From positions 2,170,001 to 2,234,000 of the forward strand of contig JAGGNK010008670.1 of assembly GCA_017590115.1 (NCBI GenBank): a stretch of 64,000 nucleotides of DNA, given 5' to 3'. Each line of letters begins with the position of its first letter. Within the stretch, counting starts at the first letter, position 1. Positions 23,634-35,966 of this stretch are shown piece after piece. Made by a program: the position numbers and the translations under genes. The stretch comes from Montifringilla adamsi (taxonomy: Eukaryota > Chordata > Aves > Passeriformes > Passeridae). The notes beneath the pieces were generated by a model, which did not search any database, was not told where the DNA came from, and saw only the letters and a program-made list of their open reading frames with translations.

Positions 23634-24757
23634 ATTCTGTGTTTTAGAGGCAGGGATGAGTATCTCCCTTTGTGTCCAGAAAAAGGAAAAACTATTCCTT
23701 AGCAGGAAAAGAAAAGCATTAAAAATGTTTTCTTTCTACCCTCTTTTTTTTTTTTAATGACACCCTTTTATATTCTGGGTTATTGCCATTACAATGTGCT
23801 GAGCCAGGGGAGAGGACAAGGGACCTAGAAAAATGCAGAATGTGTGAAATAACACCAAGCTTTCCATAAGTTATTTCACCTCAAAATTCAGGAATGTCTC
23901 CATCTCCCTGATCCTGGCTGGACTTTGCTTATTGGATTTTGGCTGGCTTAGATGGGAATCCAGAAACTTTGATTGATGTCAGAGCTGCTGTTGCATCTTT
24001 AGGACTGAAGATCAAGGGAATGGAGAAACCACAGCTTTGGCAGGATGCAGGGGAGTGGGACAGTGAGCTAAATTAATATAAAATATGTTCACACCTTAAC
24101 TGCTGTTCCAGCAATTGCTCTGAGCAGGGCACAAACAGAAAAAGCAGTTCCCAATTATTTGTCGTGGCCGGGAATGCACATCATTACTGAAATGTGAGCC
24201 TTCACCTGTTCTACATTTGCTGAAGAATTTATCAACACTGACACTTCCCTATTTAGGTCAGTCCCAACAGCATCCCTTTGCCTTTCAGAAATCATTTAAT
24301 AATCAATCTGGGAGCTCTGTTAAACACAAGCTGGGAGTTCATTGTCATCTGGCAAAATCCCAGCCTGCACATTTGGATTTGGCTGTGCTGGAGAAGAAAA
24401 TTCATCCTTTTGTCCACCAGAGAAGCTCAAAACAGGAAAAGTTGCCAATTTTCATATCCAGTCAGAAATGGAGGTAAAAATACACAGTATCATGCATGAG
24501 ATGGTTAAAAAATCCACTTTTTTTTTTTTTTTCATGTGAACTGGAAGTCTAGAGTTTTCATTTGAAATATTGCGGCTACCACATCAATAAGAGATGAGAG
24601 AAATCTCAGTCCTTGCCTCCAAATTAATCAATTGCACATTGATTCAATAACAGAGAAAATAATTTTGTAGTCTTTTCCGTCTTTTCCTTATCACAAAGTG
24701 ATCAGCATTTACACCAAATTCATGTGTTTCCTTATCTTATTTGCAGCTAAGAATGTT

Positions 24758-24810
24758 GGGGTTTTTTTTTGGTTTTTTTTTTTTTTTTTTTGGTTTTTTT
24801 TTTTTTTTTT
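24758..24810. repeat. T/G low-complexity tract
   Basis: Long T-runs interrupted only by pairs or small groups of G. It has no clear parent element. Confidence 0.93.
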
Positions 24811-26824
24811 AATGTTAAATACTTTCAGACTTCTAAAAGTTGGCAGAATGGATAAATGAACTTTTTTTTCCTGTGGAGGGAGACCTCACACCTGGGCTCC
24901 TGTGTGGAGGCAGGGGATGGTCATAGCACAGGGAACAGGAAAAGTGTGGGGATGAACAGGACTGGAATGGGAATTAAACTGGAAAGGGAGGAAGGAAAGA
25001 CCTAAAGATTGTGCCAGGACCCTGCTGGTGGCTCCAGCAATGCAGAGATGCAAGTGTTGCTTGTAGGATTTAGGCAGAGCTTAGAGCCAGCCTAATAACT
25101 GATTTTTTCATGAATATTTGGGATTGATTTAATATTAGTGAAATCCTTTTTGGAAACAGCAACGGGCCAAAACCTGTAGTGTCCACAGGGGTTAAAAGCT
25201 CTTTTAAAACTCTAATCCCAGTGACTGTTCTTCCCTTCTCCATCCCAGCCCTCTCTGGTGGCTTCTCCGTGTCCCTCTGCTCATTCTGCTCCTTGGGCCT
25301 TTTGAACCTGCTCTTTTTTCCTTTCCAGAACCCCTGGCTTGAATCTGGGGAGTTTCAATTCAGAGAGTTGGGTTCCCAGTGTTGGTCCATGCGAGTCTTG
25401 GACTGAATTTTCTCTCCTACAGCTCCTGTTGCCCTCAGCATTGTTAATCCTCACCACAAGTCACCCCGGTGTGGCCTCAGATGAGAGGAAATCGATTTCT
25501 GGTGCCCACAATGAAAGGAGCAGCACCAAAACTGGAATATGAGCTACAGCCAGAAGCTTCCAAACCACTAAACCCAGCTGAGGAACTGTTGAAATGAGGT
25601 GCTGGCAGGGAGCATTGATGTGAGCTTCAACCCATGCACTGCTTGGTTCCAGACCATGTCCCCTCTCTGCCTTGACATGAAGAAAGCACCAAATTCCTTT
25701 CAAACCATTCCAGCCAGCTTTCAGCAAGATGACATCATTTGTGCTCTCCAAAATATCCGGTTCCAACAGGTTAGAAATGAATTTTAATATCTGGTTTTGA
25801 ATTGTTTTAATTAATGCTGTAGCTTTGCCTGCCCTTGTGATCTGTAAAGGAATCCAGGTGTTTTTAACAGCTGGAATAGTGGTTTTTTTCCTCAGCCTCG
25901 GTGAAATCCTTGTGGTGAGGATTTCAGGTGTCTAATTCAGTCTTGTATGGAAGAAATCCTCTTGCCTGCTTTGCACCCTCATGCTGTTCCTGAAGTTTTA
26001 CATCAGCAGACAGGAGAACAGGATTCCACCATCCCTTTGCTGTTGTAAGTCTGGGCTTTTTATTTATTTCTTATTTCCCTTGTGTCCAAGGCAAACAATG
26101 CTGCTTTAGAAAGTTTTCCATGTCAATAATGGTTCTTATTGCCTCTTTCCAAAAGCCACCAGTCCAATGGGGCCCTCCTGAGCACGAGGTTTCAGGAGGG
26201 AATCAGGGATTTATTTAATGTATTCTAAGATTTTCTGTATTCTTTTTCATCCTGCCTAAATATCCTAAAGTTTCAGCTGCTTTTCCAGCAAAAAGAGGTG
26301 TGCTCTCAGCTGCTGGAAATTATTCCCATCATTTTCCTGCTTTGCTACAATTCACGTTGAAACTCAGAAGGGACCTGGATGGTTCAGACTCTCCTCCCCT
26401 GAATCCATCACTTTTTGTTTCTTAGCACTTCATTCCTTTTTCCCCCTTTTTGAATATTAATTTAGTCTGGATCTTCTGAGGAAAGCTTGGCAATGCAGAC
26501 CTGACAGAATTTGTATTTTGGTACTGGTGTCTCATTTCCATGTTGGATGGGGCTGCCTTGTAGTGTTTTCCTGTGTCTATCCCACAGCTTTTCCCAAATG
26601 TTCACTTTAAATAGTTTTAACTGACTGGAAGGATGTTTCAAATCTATTTTTTAAATGTTTCTGCTGGCAGAGTGTAATTTGTGAGAGGCAGACAATTTTT
26701 TAAATCAAAGTGGAGTTCCTTTGCAGGTACAGATTTTATTTCCTGTGATACCTGGAGAGCACATGGAGTTATATTTTCTTACTGCTGAGCACCAAAGGGA
26801 AGCAGAAAACTTTGAAACACATAC

Positions 26825-26879
26825 ATATTTATATAGGGTGTATTGATAGGGTTATTTATATATTTATATAGGGTGTATT
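26825..26879. repeat. 20-bp direct repeat, 35-bp spacing
   Basis: 'atatttatatagggtgtatt' occurs exactly at 26825-26844 and again at 26860-26879, with a similar AT-rich spacer between. Confidence 0.92.
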
Positions 26880-27017
26880 TTATGTCAAGCTTCATGAAAG
26901 AAGATCTCAGGCTCTGATTTCTGGGGTTATTAAAATAGCTTTAATTTCTAGATATTTTTAGCTGTTCTCCAAGTCCAACCATGCTTCATAATAGAATTTT
27001 CAAAAACCTAAATGATG

Positions 27018-27214
27018 TTCTTGAAGGTTGGAAGGGACCTTAAAGCTCTTGTTCCACCTCCTACCATGGCAGGGACATTTTCCAGTATCCCAGGTTGCTC
27101 CAAGCCCCATCCCAACGTGGCCTTGGGCACTTCCAGGGATGGAGCAGCTACAGCTTTTCTGGGCCAGGGCCTCCCCACCTCCTAGGGAACAATTCCTGCC
27201 CAATATTTAAATTA
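27018..27214 (-). mobile_element. CR1 LINE 3'-end fragment
   Basis: Antisense: 'ggttggaagggaccttaaag', 'taccatggcagggacattt', 'gttgctccaagccccatcc', 'cttgggcacttccagggat', 'ggaacaattcctgcccaat'. About 200 bases. Confidence 0.94.
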
Positions 27215-28575
27215 CATTCCCAGGGAGTTTTCAGGGTACTCTGTTAATTCTCCACGGTGCTGAATGTTGAGGGTTCCATGAGAGACCCGTGTTGGGTCTC
27301 AGGGGTGAAATGATGATGGTGGGTGCAGCTAAAAGATAAATGACACCTTAAAAGATAAGGGACACGCTAAAATTACTCCTAAAAAAAGCTGGAATGGAAA
27401 ATTTTACACCAAACCACTGGGACAGGGAGCCCAAGGTCCCCCATCCCCAGCTGGGTGGCATCCAGATCCCAGAGCTGGAAAAGTCTCCTGAGAAAGACGC
27501 AGCTGGAGGCATTCCCCTCCTGCCTGATGAATGATGAATCACAGGTTTATTGCAGGTGCCTGAATGTTTCAGGCTGACAGGGAGTGTTAAAACAGAAGTT
27601 GTTAGTATTGAGATTTTACACCAGTGCCTGGATGTGCACAAGGAGCAGGGCAGAGCTGTGACTGTGCTGCTAAAAGAAGCAGAACTCAGAACAGCTCTCC
27701 AGTAAAGCTCAGCTCTGTGGCTTGTTAGTGCTGTGCTTTGCCTTTCTCCAGCCCCATGAGTTCCTTGTGTCTCCTCAAAAGTTTAAAAAAATATTTCCTC
27801 AGGAAACTTTCCTGAAGTGTTTTATTAAAATCGTGCTCCTCCTGACACATTGATGAAGTTCTTCTCTAGTGGAAGCTCCAATGATTTTAATTTCATCAGG
27901 AAAACACATGAAAATCAAGCAAGAGGAAAACCATCAAACCCTAATAAATCTTTTAAAAGAAATTAAAGTGATGGCTGAGCTGACATATTCAATTTTCAAT
28001 AAAAAAGGATTTTCAGCAAGCCACAGGCATTACTCAAAGACTTAAATCTGCAAAACCAGGATTCTGCTTGTTTGTTTGCACTTTTGAGTGCACTAAGTCA
28101 GCTGGGGAGGGGCTGATCTGTGGAACACTGCCCACACTGTGGTTCCCAGTGCTGGAAGTTGCTCATAAATAACAGATAAAGACTGAAAAATGACTTTCCA
28201 ATGAATTTTTTGTGCACAAATGCTGTGAAGTTTCATGTTTGGGTCATCTGCCAGTCAGATAATTCAGGATAAGGTGTAGGATTTGTGTAGTCACAGTTAA
28301 AGGATTTGTTCCTGCATATTTCTGCTGAGTAGTGTTGGATGTACCCTAAGTGACTTTGCTTTATTTCCTGCTGAGTTGAACATGTAAACACTAGGGAAAA
28401 AAATTCCAGTCCTAACTGGAAAATTTCCTTCCTCCAAGTGTCCTCTTTAAGGATAACGCACTACAGAAATAATATTAATCATTAAATTACAAAGCAGGGT
28501 ATTGGTGCAAGTGTTTCAGTGTACAGACAGCAGGGCTGAGGGAAGAAAATCCTTTTGGGCTTCTCTGTGAGCCTC

Positions 28576-28600
28576 TGATGCCTTGTGCAGGCTGCCCTAG
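28576..28600. repeat. 25-base element shared with 6816-6840
   Basis: Exact second occurrence of the 25 bases at 6816-6840. Here it continues with 'agcagaggctggccagagg', which I associate from memory with a passerine LTR repeat; the surrounding 28540-28650 may be a degraded copy of it. Confidence 0.55.
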
Positions 28601-31024
28601 AGCAGAGGCTGGCCAGAGGAAGGTGATGGGATTCCCCTGAAGGGAAATGCACGGATGAAAATGATGATTCAGGGCCAGGATTGTTGGTTCATGTGTCTGC
28701 CCCTGCCTGGAGTCCAAAGAACCTCCCCATTTCTCCCCTCTCTGATTCTCCAGCCTCAGGGCTCATTCCCATTCCAGCTCACAACAGTAAACCCCACATC
28801 CATCCTGCTTCCATATTTTGCTTCCTTCATTTCTCTTGTCCTATGCCACCTTTTTCATGTGGGGAACAAAGGGCTGATCTCTAATGACTGAGTAAACTCC
28901 AGAAAACAGTGCAGTGCTTTCCTAACAGCAGCCACAATTACCGACTTTACTCACTGCCTTAGCTTGATGTGCTCCTGATTAATTAGGCAGCATTTTTTCA
29001 AGCATGAAGCAGTTTTAAAATACCTTGCCAGGTCTAACAAGTGCTGCACACTGGATACCACAGTTTTTACAGTTGAGTTTATTCAGCTTTTGATGATTTG
29101 TGCATCCTGTCCCACAGTCCACCTTTGGATCTCTACCTCATTGCCTTCAAAGCTTGGGCTGCTCTTTTTATAATGAAATAATTAATATTGGTGACAGAAA
29201 AACACAAGGCGTGAATACAGCAGGAAGAGGGTTATGGCCTCTAATTAAAATGAGTACAGGAGTACAAAAGAAATTCCTCTTTTATAATTATCATCTATAT
29301 TATACTTTTAATGAATGGAACATCAGGAGGTGGGATATTATTGATGGCTCCAGAGCTGCATTCCTCGAGGCACTTCAGCTTTTTCCAGGTAAACTTTGTT
29401 CAGCTTCTGGTGTGTAGGACATAAATCTTTATTGGGGATGGTGTGTCAGTAACAGCATCATAAAACTGAGAGTTGAATATTCCTGGTAATTTGTGGTGCT
29501 CTGCAAAGGTCAGCCCTCAGCTGTGGGAGAAGGGGGAGCAGCTTCCAGCACGGGCACCAATTTATTTGGGAATTTCTGCCTGGTTAAATGGCTGTCAGGC
29601 ATGACAGCTGCATTTATAGCAAGAGTTAATGCTCCAGAATCTGTCAGGACTCTCTGACTCTCCCGACCTCATCTTTAATTCAGTGCCAGATTTCCATTTT
29701 GGTGGGCACAGGATGAATGTATGACATGGATGGATTGATTCTTGGTTTTTGTACTAATGGTTTGTGCCCTCGTGGTGCTGATTTTGTGGTTGTTGATGTC
29801 CATCCTATTAACCAGTCCTGTAATGAAGGCATTCATTTAAAGCCCTCTAACACAGGGCAATATAAACTTCCCCAAGAATTACTGTGGAGCTATACGGATT
29901 AGGCAAATGTTCAATCTCTGCATGTCCAAAGTCCACCCCATAATTAAAAGGAAGAAAAAACCTCCAATTAATGTCAAGAAAAAACACCCCCAATTAATAT
30001 CAGTTCCCCAAAACAGACTTTTATTTTAACACACAGCATTCCTGCTCTGAGGTTTGTTGGCATTTAGGGTTATTTTAAAAGTACCCCAGTTCCTTTATGA
30101 ATATTCTGATTGTCTATTAGAAATCATTCTTCCTCCAGGTTAAGAGAATTTGTTCTGTATCAGAAATTCCATATAGGTTCTCATTTATTACTGGCACAGA
30201 GCTTTTCCTTTCTTTAGAAGTACACACTTTGCCAGCAAGGAAATATTTGCTGGCAATAATTTAATTGGGAGGGGAAAAGGCTCTTTCTTCTCTTTTTTAC
30301 TCCAACAAAAAGGCTGCCCATGATTTTGTTTTGTGAACCATGGCACAGCCAGGGACTCAGTTCCATTTTATCCCATCTCCAAAGGCACTGCTGCTTTGGG
30401 TTCCACCTCAGAGCTCCCTGTCCCTCCCCCCCACTCATTATTTTGTTGTTGGAGTTAAATTGGAGTTTGATGGTTCAGTGTTTTAAAATCAGCAGCAAAC
30501 CTCGAGTTGGAAGAGCTTCCCTTCCCAAACTGATCCTGAACTTGAAAGTGCTGAGAGCTGAGTTGTTTTTAATTATCTCCAATCCTGCTGAAAGCAGAGC
30601 TCACATTTCAGTGTCTGTGTTGTGGAAGTTGTCTGGATTTTATTTATGTAGCTGCAGGTGAGGTGAGAATAAAAAGAACTTAAAAATAAGCTGAGCATTA
30701 ACAGCTTGAAACAAGTTGAGTGCTAATTGTGTTACTAATGCCACCTTCATCTTCTTTTTGATAAGACAGAAAATTTTTAAAGCCCACACTTGTAGATGTG
30801 TTGTGAAGATTTTCAGAGCCACAGCAAAGTTCTAGACAGAGCAATATCTTTGCATGAAAAACATTATGGAGAGGCCACTTTATACACAAGTGATAAACTG
30901 CCAATTGATTTAGGTTCAGTCTAATTGCTACTTTAGGGCTTTTTAAAATTTAGCTTGGAGTTTATAGGAAAATTTCCTCTGGCTGTAAAGGGAGTTTTGA
31001 CAGATCCTGGGGAAAAAACAAATA

Positions 31025-31050
31025 TGTGTGTGTGTGTGTATATATATATA
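31025..31050. repeat. Compound (TG)7(TA)6 microsatellite
   Basis: Seven TG units run directly into six TA units, then sequence becomes ordinary. Confidence 0.95.
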
Positions 31051-31271
31051 TCTATGAGAGATAAGATGGAAAAAACATCAAAGCACAAATTGGAGTACTG
31101 CTGGTGAAGCTAGCAGCTGGAATGGCTGCTGGAGGAGATACTCTGATGGATTTTCATTGTGTGAGCTCTTGGCTGGGATTGTAGCAAACAACGGGAAGGG
31201 AAACGCAAACGTCTGGAGCGCCGGTGCCGCAGGGGCTGCCAGAAATCCAATCCCAGGGAATCCAACCTCCA

Positions 31272-31821
31272 AATGTGTCCTGCCTACAGGGCAGCTTGGT
31301 GGGATGGCTTTTGGGGCTGCCTAAAACCAGAGGGCAGCCAGAGTGCAGGGAATAAAAAGCAGTTCTGTTTATTGCAGGCCCTTCAGGTACATCCAGGGCA
31401 GGCCAAGCCCCCCAGAGGCTGCACCCAAAATGCACCACGGCTCACGAGTTTCACACTTGGATAAGTTTGGGCCGTTTGCATTTTGGGGGTTCACCCTCCA
31501 ATCCCAGCTTCAGCTAATGAAGTCACTGACCCCCAGTTTGCTCCCCCAGCTCACTTTTGTTTCCATCTCTGGCCCTGAGGCAGTGAGGTGTCCTTGAGTG
31601 CCAGGCCTGGAGAGGAATTGTTGTGTCTGCCCAGAATGGGGAAGCAGCAGCTGGCACTGGGTGTGGAGTTCAGAGTTACACACTCAAGAGCTGCAGGGCT
31701 ACAGATACATGGAAATAGAAAAGATCAGATCCTCAGGCATCAGGTACCAGGGGCAGTGCCATGAAATTGGGCAGTTTGGCTTTAGTCCAAGGTCTCAGCT
31801 TGGCTCTGCCCAAAACAAATG
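31272..31821 (-). mobile_element. Solo LTR with 4-bp target-site duplication
   Basis: The element itself is 31276-31817, 542 bp. It begins 'tgtcctgcctacagg' and ends 'ctctgcccaaaaca', giving matched TGT...ACA ends. It is flanked on both sides by 'aatg' (31272-31275 and 31818-31821), a 4-bp target duplication. The minus orientation is inferred from a polyadenylation-type 'aataaa' on the complementary strand at about 31368-31373, some 95 bases from that strand's 3' end. No internal retroviral genes are present, so this is a solo LTR left by recombination. Family not verified; a 4-bp duplication is typical of gammaretrovirus-like (ERV1) elements. Confidence 0.82.
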
Positions 31822-33116
31822 AGACAAATCTGCAAGAGGGGACAGCAGAGAAATCTTTGGGAATAGAAAAAGCAACCTGAACCAAAGGGCGCTCACCAGA
31901 GTAATTTTTCCATGAATTATGGTTTTGTCATTCCAAAATTATGTGTTTTCACTGCTGTGATGATTCTGGAATCATTATTTATTGGTATTTTTAACCTTTC
32001 GCTGTGGCACGCCAGTAAAGCTTGCAGGAGGTGGGGACGTTTTTGGAAGTGCCACTGTCACATCCTAACTTGGTGACAATATATCTCCTACAGATGTGGC
32101 TGTGCTGTTTTATTTATAGGTAATGCAAATAAATCCATTATGGGCTAAAAATAAATCAAGCAGGCTAGTCCAAACAGGTGTACATCCCTCCAAAAAAGCA
32201 GAATTATGCATTATTTAACATTAATCTTCTCTAAAAACAAATTAGGAAGTTATTAATTATCAAAATCTGTATTATTCTTCTGTGAAAGTTATCTATTGCC
32301 ATTCACAAGTTGTTGCACTTGTTCCTAGGACATCTAAACTAAGCTTAAATCTTAGCATTTAAAGTCTCTTCCCAATGCTAATAGTTTTCTACATATTTGC
32401 AAATTTTGTATTGTGGCACCATAAAATCCATAAAGTGCCTCGGGCATTTAAACTGCACAAAAAAGCGACAGCAACTCATGACTTTGCCTCGAGTGTGATG
32501 GTTTTTCATGCCTCCAAAATGAAGAGCAGGAGAGGGAATTCCAGGTATTTATTCTTAGTCTCAATTGGGCCTTTTTCATCTGCACAATGGGTTAGTTAAT
32601 GGTATTTGAACTTTTATTCGGGGGAAGAATTTAGTGTTCTGCCTTGGTAAGGATTCTTTTCTTTGCCCACATGCTCTGGTGTGACACAGGCAAAAAATAA
32701 TAATATCAAACCATTGCCTTTTTGAAGGAGTCATTATCTTTTTATTAATCATCTGATGAGAGGAATGCATTCATGCCACAGCAGCAATTTCTCACGCTCT
32801 GCTCCTGGTGAATGGAGCTTTTGTGAGGCAGCAATTTTACCTTGACCTGTAACTCAGCTCTGAACCTCTCTCTCTGTAAGGAATTGTTCCCATTCCTGCT
32901 CTTCAGCATTCTGCATTTTACTGAGTGCCAGGAGCTTCAGAATTCAAAGAACTGCATTTACCTTGCCTGTGTTCAAACCTAATTCCATCAGTATGAAAAT
33001 AATCAGGGTTTCTTTTCCGTGACATATTCCTCAACTTTTCTGCACTGGATGTGCAGCATTAGCAGAAGGTGGAAAGTAGCTCTGGGACAGGTGCTGAGAA
33101 GTTTTACACCTTTCTG
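31822..33116. other. Unique non-coding sequence, no feature seen
   Basis: AT-rich, repeat-free as far as I can tell. The stretch 32080-32480 has the composition of possible conserved non-coding DNA but shows nothing specific. Confidence 0.5.
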
Positions 33117-33300
33117 AGAGGTGCTAGGAGATGGCTGGAAATGTTTTCCAGAGAAGCTGTGGCTGCCCCTGGATCCCTGGAAGTGTCCAAGGACAGGTTG
33201 GATGGGCTTGGAGCAGCCTGGGACAGTGGAAGGTGTCCCTACCCATGGCAGCTGGATGAGCTTTAAGATCCCTCCCAATCCTCACCATTCCATGATTTTC
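33117..33300 (+). mobile_element. CR1 LINE 3'-end fragment
   Basis: Sense: 'ccagagaagctgtggctgc', 'ggatccctggaagtgtcca', 'gggcttggagcagcctggg', 'ctttaagatccctcccaat', ending 'cattccatgattttc'. Confidence 0.94.
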
Positions 33301-35677
33301 TGAGTGGCTGTGAAGATTTAAATTCCTCTTTGCCTGCCCCTGGGAGCTCCGCATTGGAATGTGCAGCACTTTATGGTCCATAGGTTGTGTTTGTGCACAC
33401 TTGCAATGGGAAAACAGCTAATGCTACAAGAATTCCATGATTAGTGGAGTCCACATCCCTGCTATTTACTCTTGAACTTCATGGACTTTTTACTTTTTGT
33501 TGCACAGTTGTTTAGGTATTAATTCATTTAGGTATTAAATTGTAGTGGATTTAGTAACAAGCAGAATGGAAATGCTAAATTAAATTAATTGCTCTACAGT
33601 AAAGACCCCACAAACACATCCCTTCCATCTAGGTTTGATATAACCCAATTAAAAACAGGATAGAGCTCATCCCTTTGTCTTAATAAGCATGTTAAATTAG
33701 CTATTTCCTCCTCAGAGAAAAACACGCTTAGAAACAAACTCTGGAATGTTTAGGAATGGGAAAAGAGTTGATTTCTTGTCCCCTGCTATTTGTAATCTGT
33801 GATTAAGTGGTGTGAAATGGGGCTAAGCCTTCCTGGTGCTGCCTTAGAGCGCTTCCTCCTCCCCTGTGCGCTCCAAATGTGTCTGGAACAAAAGCTGAGC
33901 AAGGCAGGACTAATCTCCATTTTCTCCACAGCCTTGGAAAATCTTTCCTAGTGATGTAAACTCCAAGCAAGAGCTGTCATATGTTTAATCCCACAAATCT
34001 GGAATTTAGGGAGGAGGGACTTAAAAAAAAAGAAAGTGTATGGAGCTCCTAGATTCCATGGTGAAAGGAACTGGAAGTTGTGTTGCTGTCTCCACGTATA
34101 AAGTCAATTTCTTGGGTACTTTTTTTAATTTTATTGCATTTTTGAAATTGGAAATCCCGGTGATCAGAGGCTGGGCTGCAAAGTGTTTGAGTGGAGACTC
34201 AGATTATTATCAAATGTGTCTTTAGTGATGCTAAAAATGAAATTATTCAGCTGTGTTGTGTTTACACCTGCAACCATACCCTGGGGAAAACACACCTGCC
34301 CATCTCCTGTAGGAGCACTGAGGGATCATTCCCTGCCATTGATGCTGCAGGAATAAAAGCATTACTAAGAATAAAACATTCATTCAGAAGTTCTCTAAAT
34401 CTGATTGCATTGATCATGACTTCAGCCTCTTTGCCAGTTTGATTTGGAAATGGTCCACACTGCACCTCTTTTCCTTTTAATCTCCTGTTGTGCAGCCTAA
34501 AATAAGTTTATTTTATTTACTCTGAATTTTACTTGCATCAGAATAAAGGGAGACACGGTGCTGTCGTACCAGGTAAACTTCTTTTCCCTGTGGAATTGTG
34601 GATACCTGTGGTTCATGTGCTGTAATAAATAAAGCTTTGCTGAAGCAAGGTTATAAAACAGATTATTATTTTCTTAAGAGTGATAGAGACACACAGGAGT
34701 CACCCAAGCAATAAAAAGAGGAAAATTCCGGATCCTAAGGCAGCTGGAACAGGGAATACCCACTAAAATGAAAGGTCATTTCTGTATGATATGTAGTAAA
34801 CTTTAGAACTATAAATTGCTGTAGAGACCTAATGGTGAGGCAGAGAACAAAACAAATTGGAAGCAGAGTATTGTAAGAAACAGGAAACTGTAAAATAACT
34901 GGGGGTCACCAAATACTTGGGGAGACTGATAGAATGAGAGAAATAGGAGCTTAACTGTAGTGCAGAGCTGAGACAACCCCAGATTTTAAACTTGTTTTGG
35001 CCATGAGAGCAGATCCTCAGGCAGGGAATGTTGGAGCCAGCCTTTTGGGTAGTACCGACCTCCCAGGGATTTATGGAGAGCTGGTTTTGGTGAGAAACCC
35101 CCACTGAACTTGTTCATTTTCTTGTATTAATGTTGAGGTAGAACAAGACTTTCCTGAGGTGATGTTCTTTATAACAGAAGCTGTATTCCTTGGTTTTAGT
35201 CAGGTTCACATGGGGAGGGTGAGGGGTCCTTCTCCTCCCTCCAACAGAAACAGCAAAATATCAGCTCTGTGCCCAGGGCAGGGAGAATTCTGTCTCCAGG
35301 GTCAGCTGCACTCCACAGCCTCACCTTGGAAAGCAGCAGCTTTGATTAAAACAGGGCAAACCAGCAGTAGGCATTCCCATGGTCTGGAAAAATTTAATCT
35401 CCTTGACTGTGATCCTAGAATTCAGTCCAGAGGAGTTTGTTGTGGTGCAGCACTGAAATACTGGAGGGTTGTGTTAATGCTTTCATTTGCAGAAGACATG
35501 AAGGTTCTAATACAAAATTAAATTCTTCAGTGAGTGGCAGCAGTTTATTGATCTACAGAAATGTGTTGCAGTTAATAATTCTTCTGTGAAAAGTATTTGG
35601 TTTATTATTAAACATTATTGAAGTTTCGTGATTCATTCATCTTCTCTTCCCCAGTTTGTTGTGATCATGGCACACCA
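33301..35677. other. Unique non-coding sequence, no feature seen
   Basis: No CR1, LTR, exon or RNA gene recognised. A 120-codon frame at 35159-35521 has no recognisable domain. A small duplicated phrase 'ttaggtatta' occurs near 33513 and 33528. Confidence 0.5.
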
Positions 35678-35966
35678 CAAGGGCCTGGAGTGACTGGACA
35701 AGAGGAAATGGATTTAAATTGAAAGGGAGCACATTTAGATGGGATATTTGGGAAGGAATTCCGCCCTGTAAGGGTGGTGAGGGGCTGGCATGGAATTCCC
35801 AGAGAAGCTGTGGCTGCCCCTGGATCCCTGGAAGTGCCCAAGGCCAGGTTGGAAAGGGCTTGGAGCAGCCTGGGATGGTGGAAGGTGTCCCTGCCATGGC
35901 AGTGGGTGGAATTGGATGATTTTCAAGGTCCCTTCCAACCCAAACCATCCTGTGATTCTACTATTC
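35678..35966 (+). mobile_element. CR1 LINE 3'-end fragment
   Basis: One of the best-preserved sense copies: 'gagtgactggacaagagga', 'ttgggaaggaattccgccc', 'agagaagctgtggctgccc', 'gtgcccaaggccaggttgg', 'caaggtcccttccaaccca' and 'ccatcctgtgattctac'. Confidence 0.96.

Larger units (their letters stand above)
23634..27017. other. Mostly unique non-coding sequence
   Basis: Contains a T/G tract at 24758-24810 and a short AT-rich duplication at 26825-26879, listed separately. No exon or repeat family recognised elsewhere, including the pyrimidine-rich, somewhat GC-richer stretch at 25190-25480. Confidence 0.5.
27215..31271. other. Mostly unique non-coding sequence
   Basis: About 4 kb with no exon or RNA gene supported. 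Near 27331-27372 an imperfect 19-20 base direct repeat ('taaaagataaatgacacc' and a variant) is present. The 25-base element at 28576 and the microsatellite at 31025 are listed separately. Confidence 0.5.
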
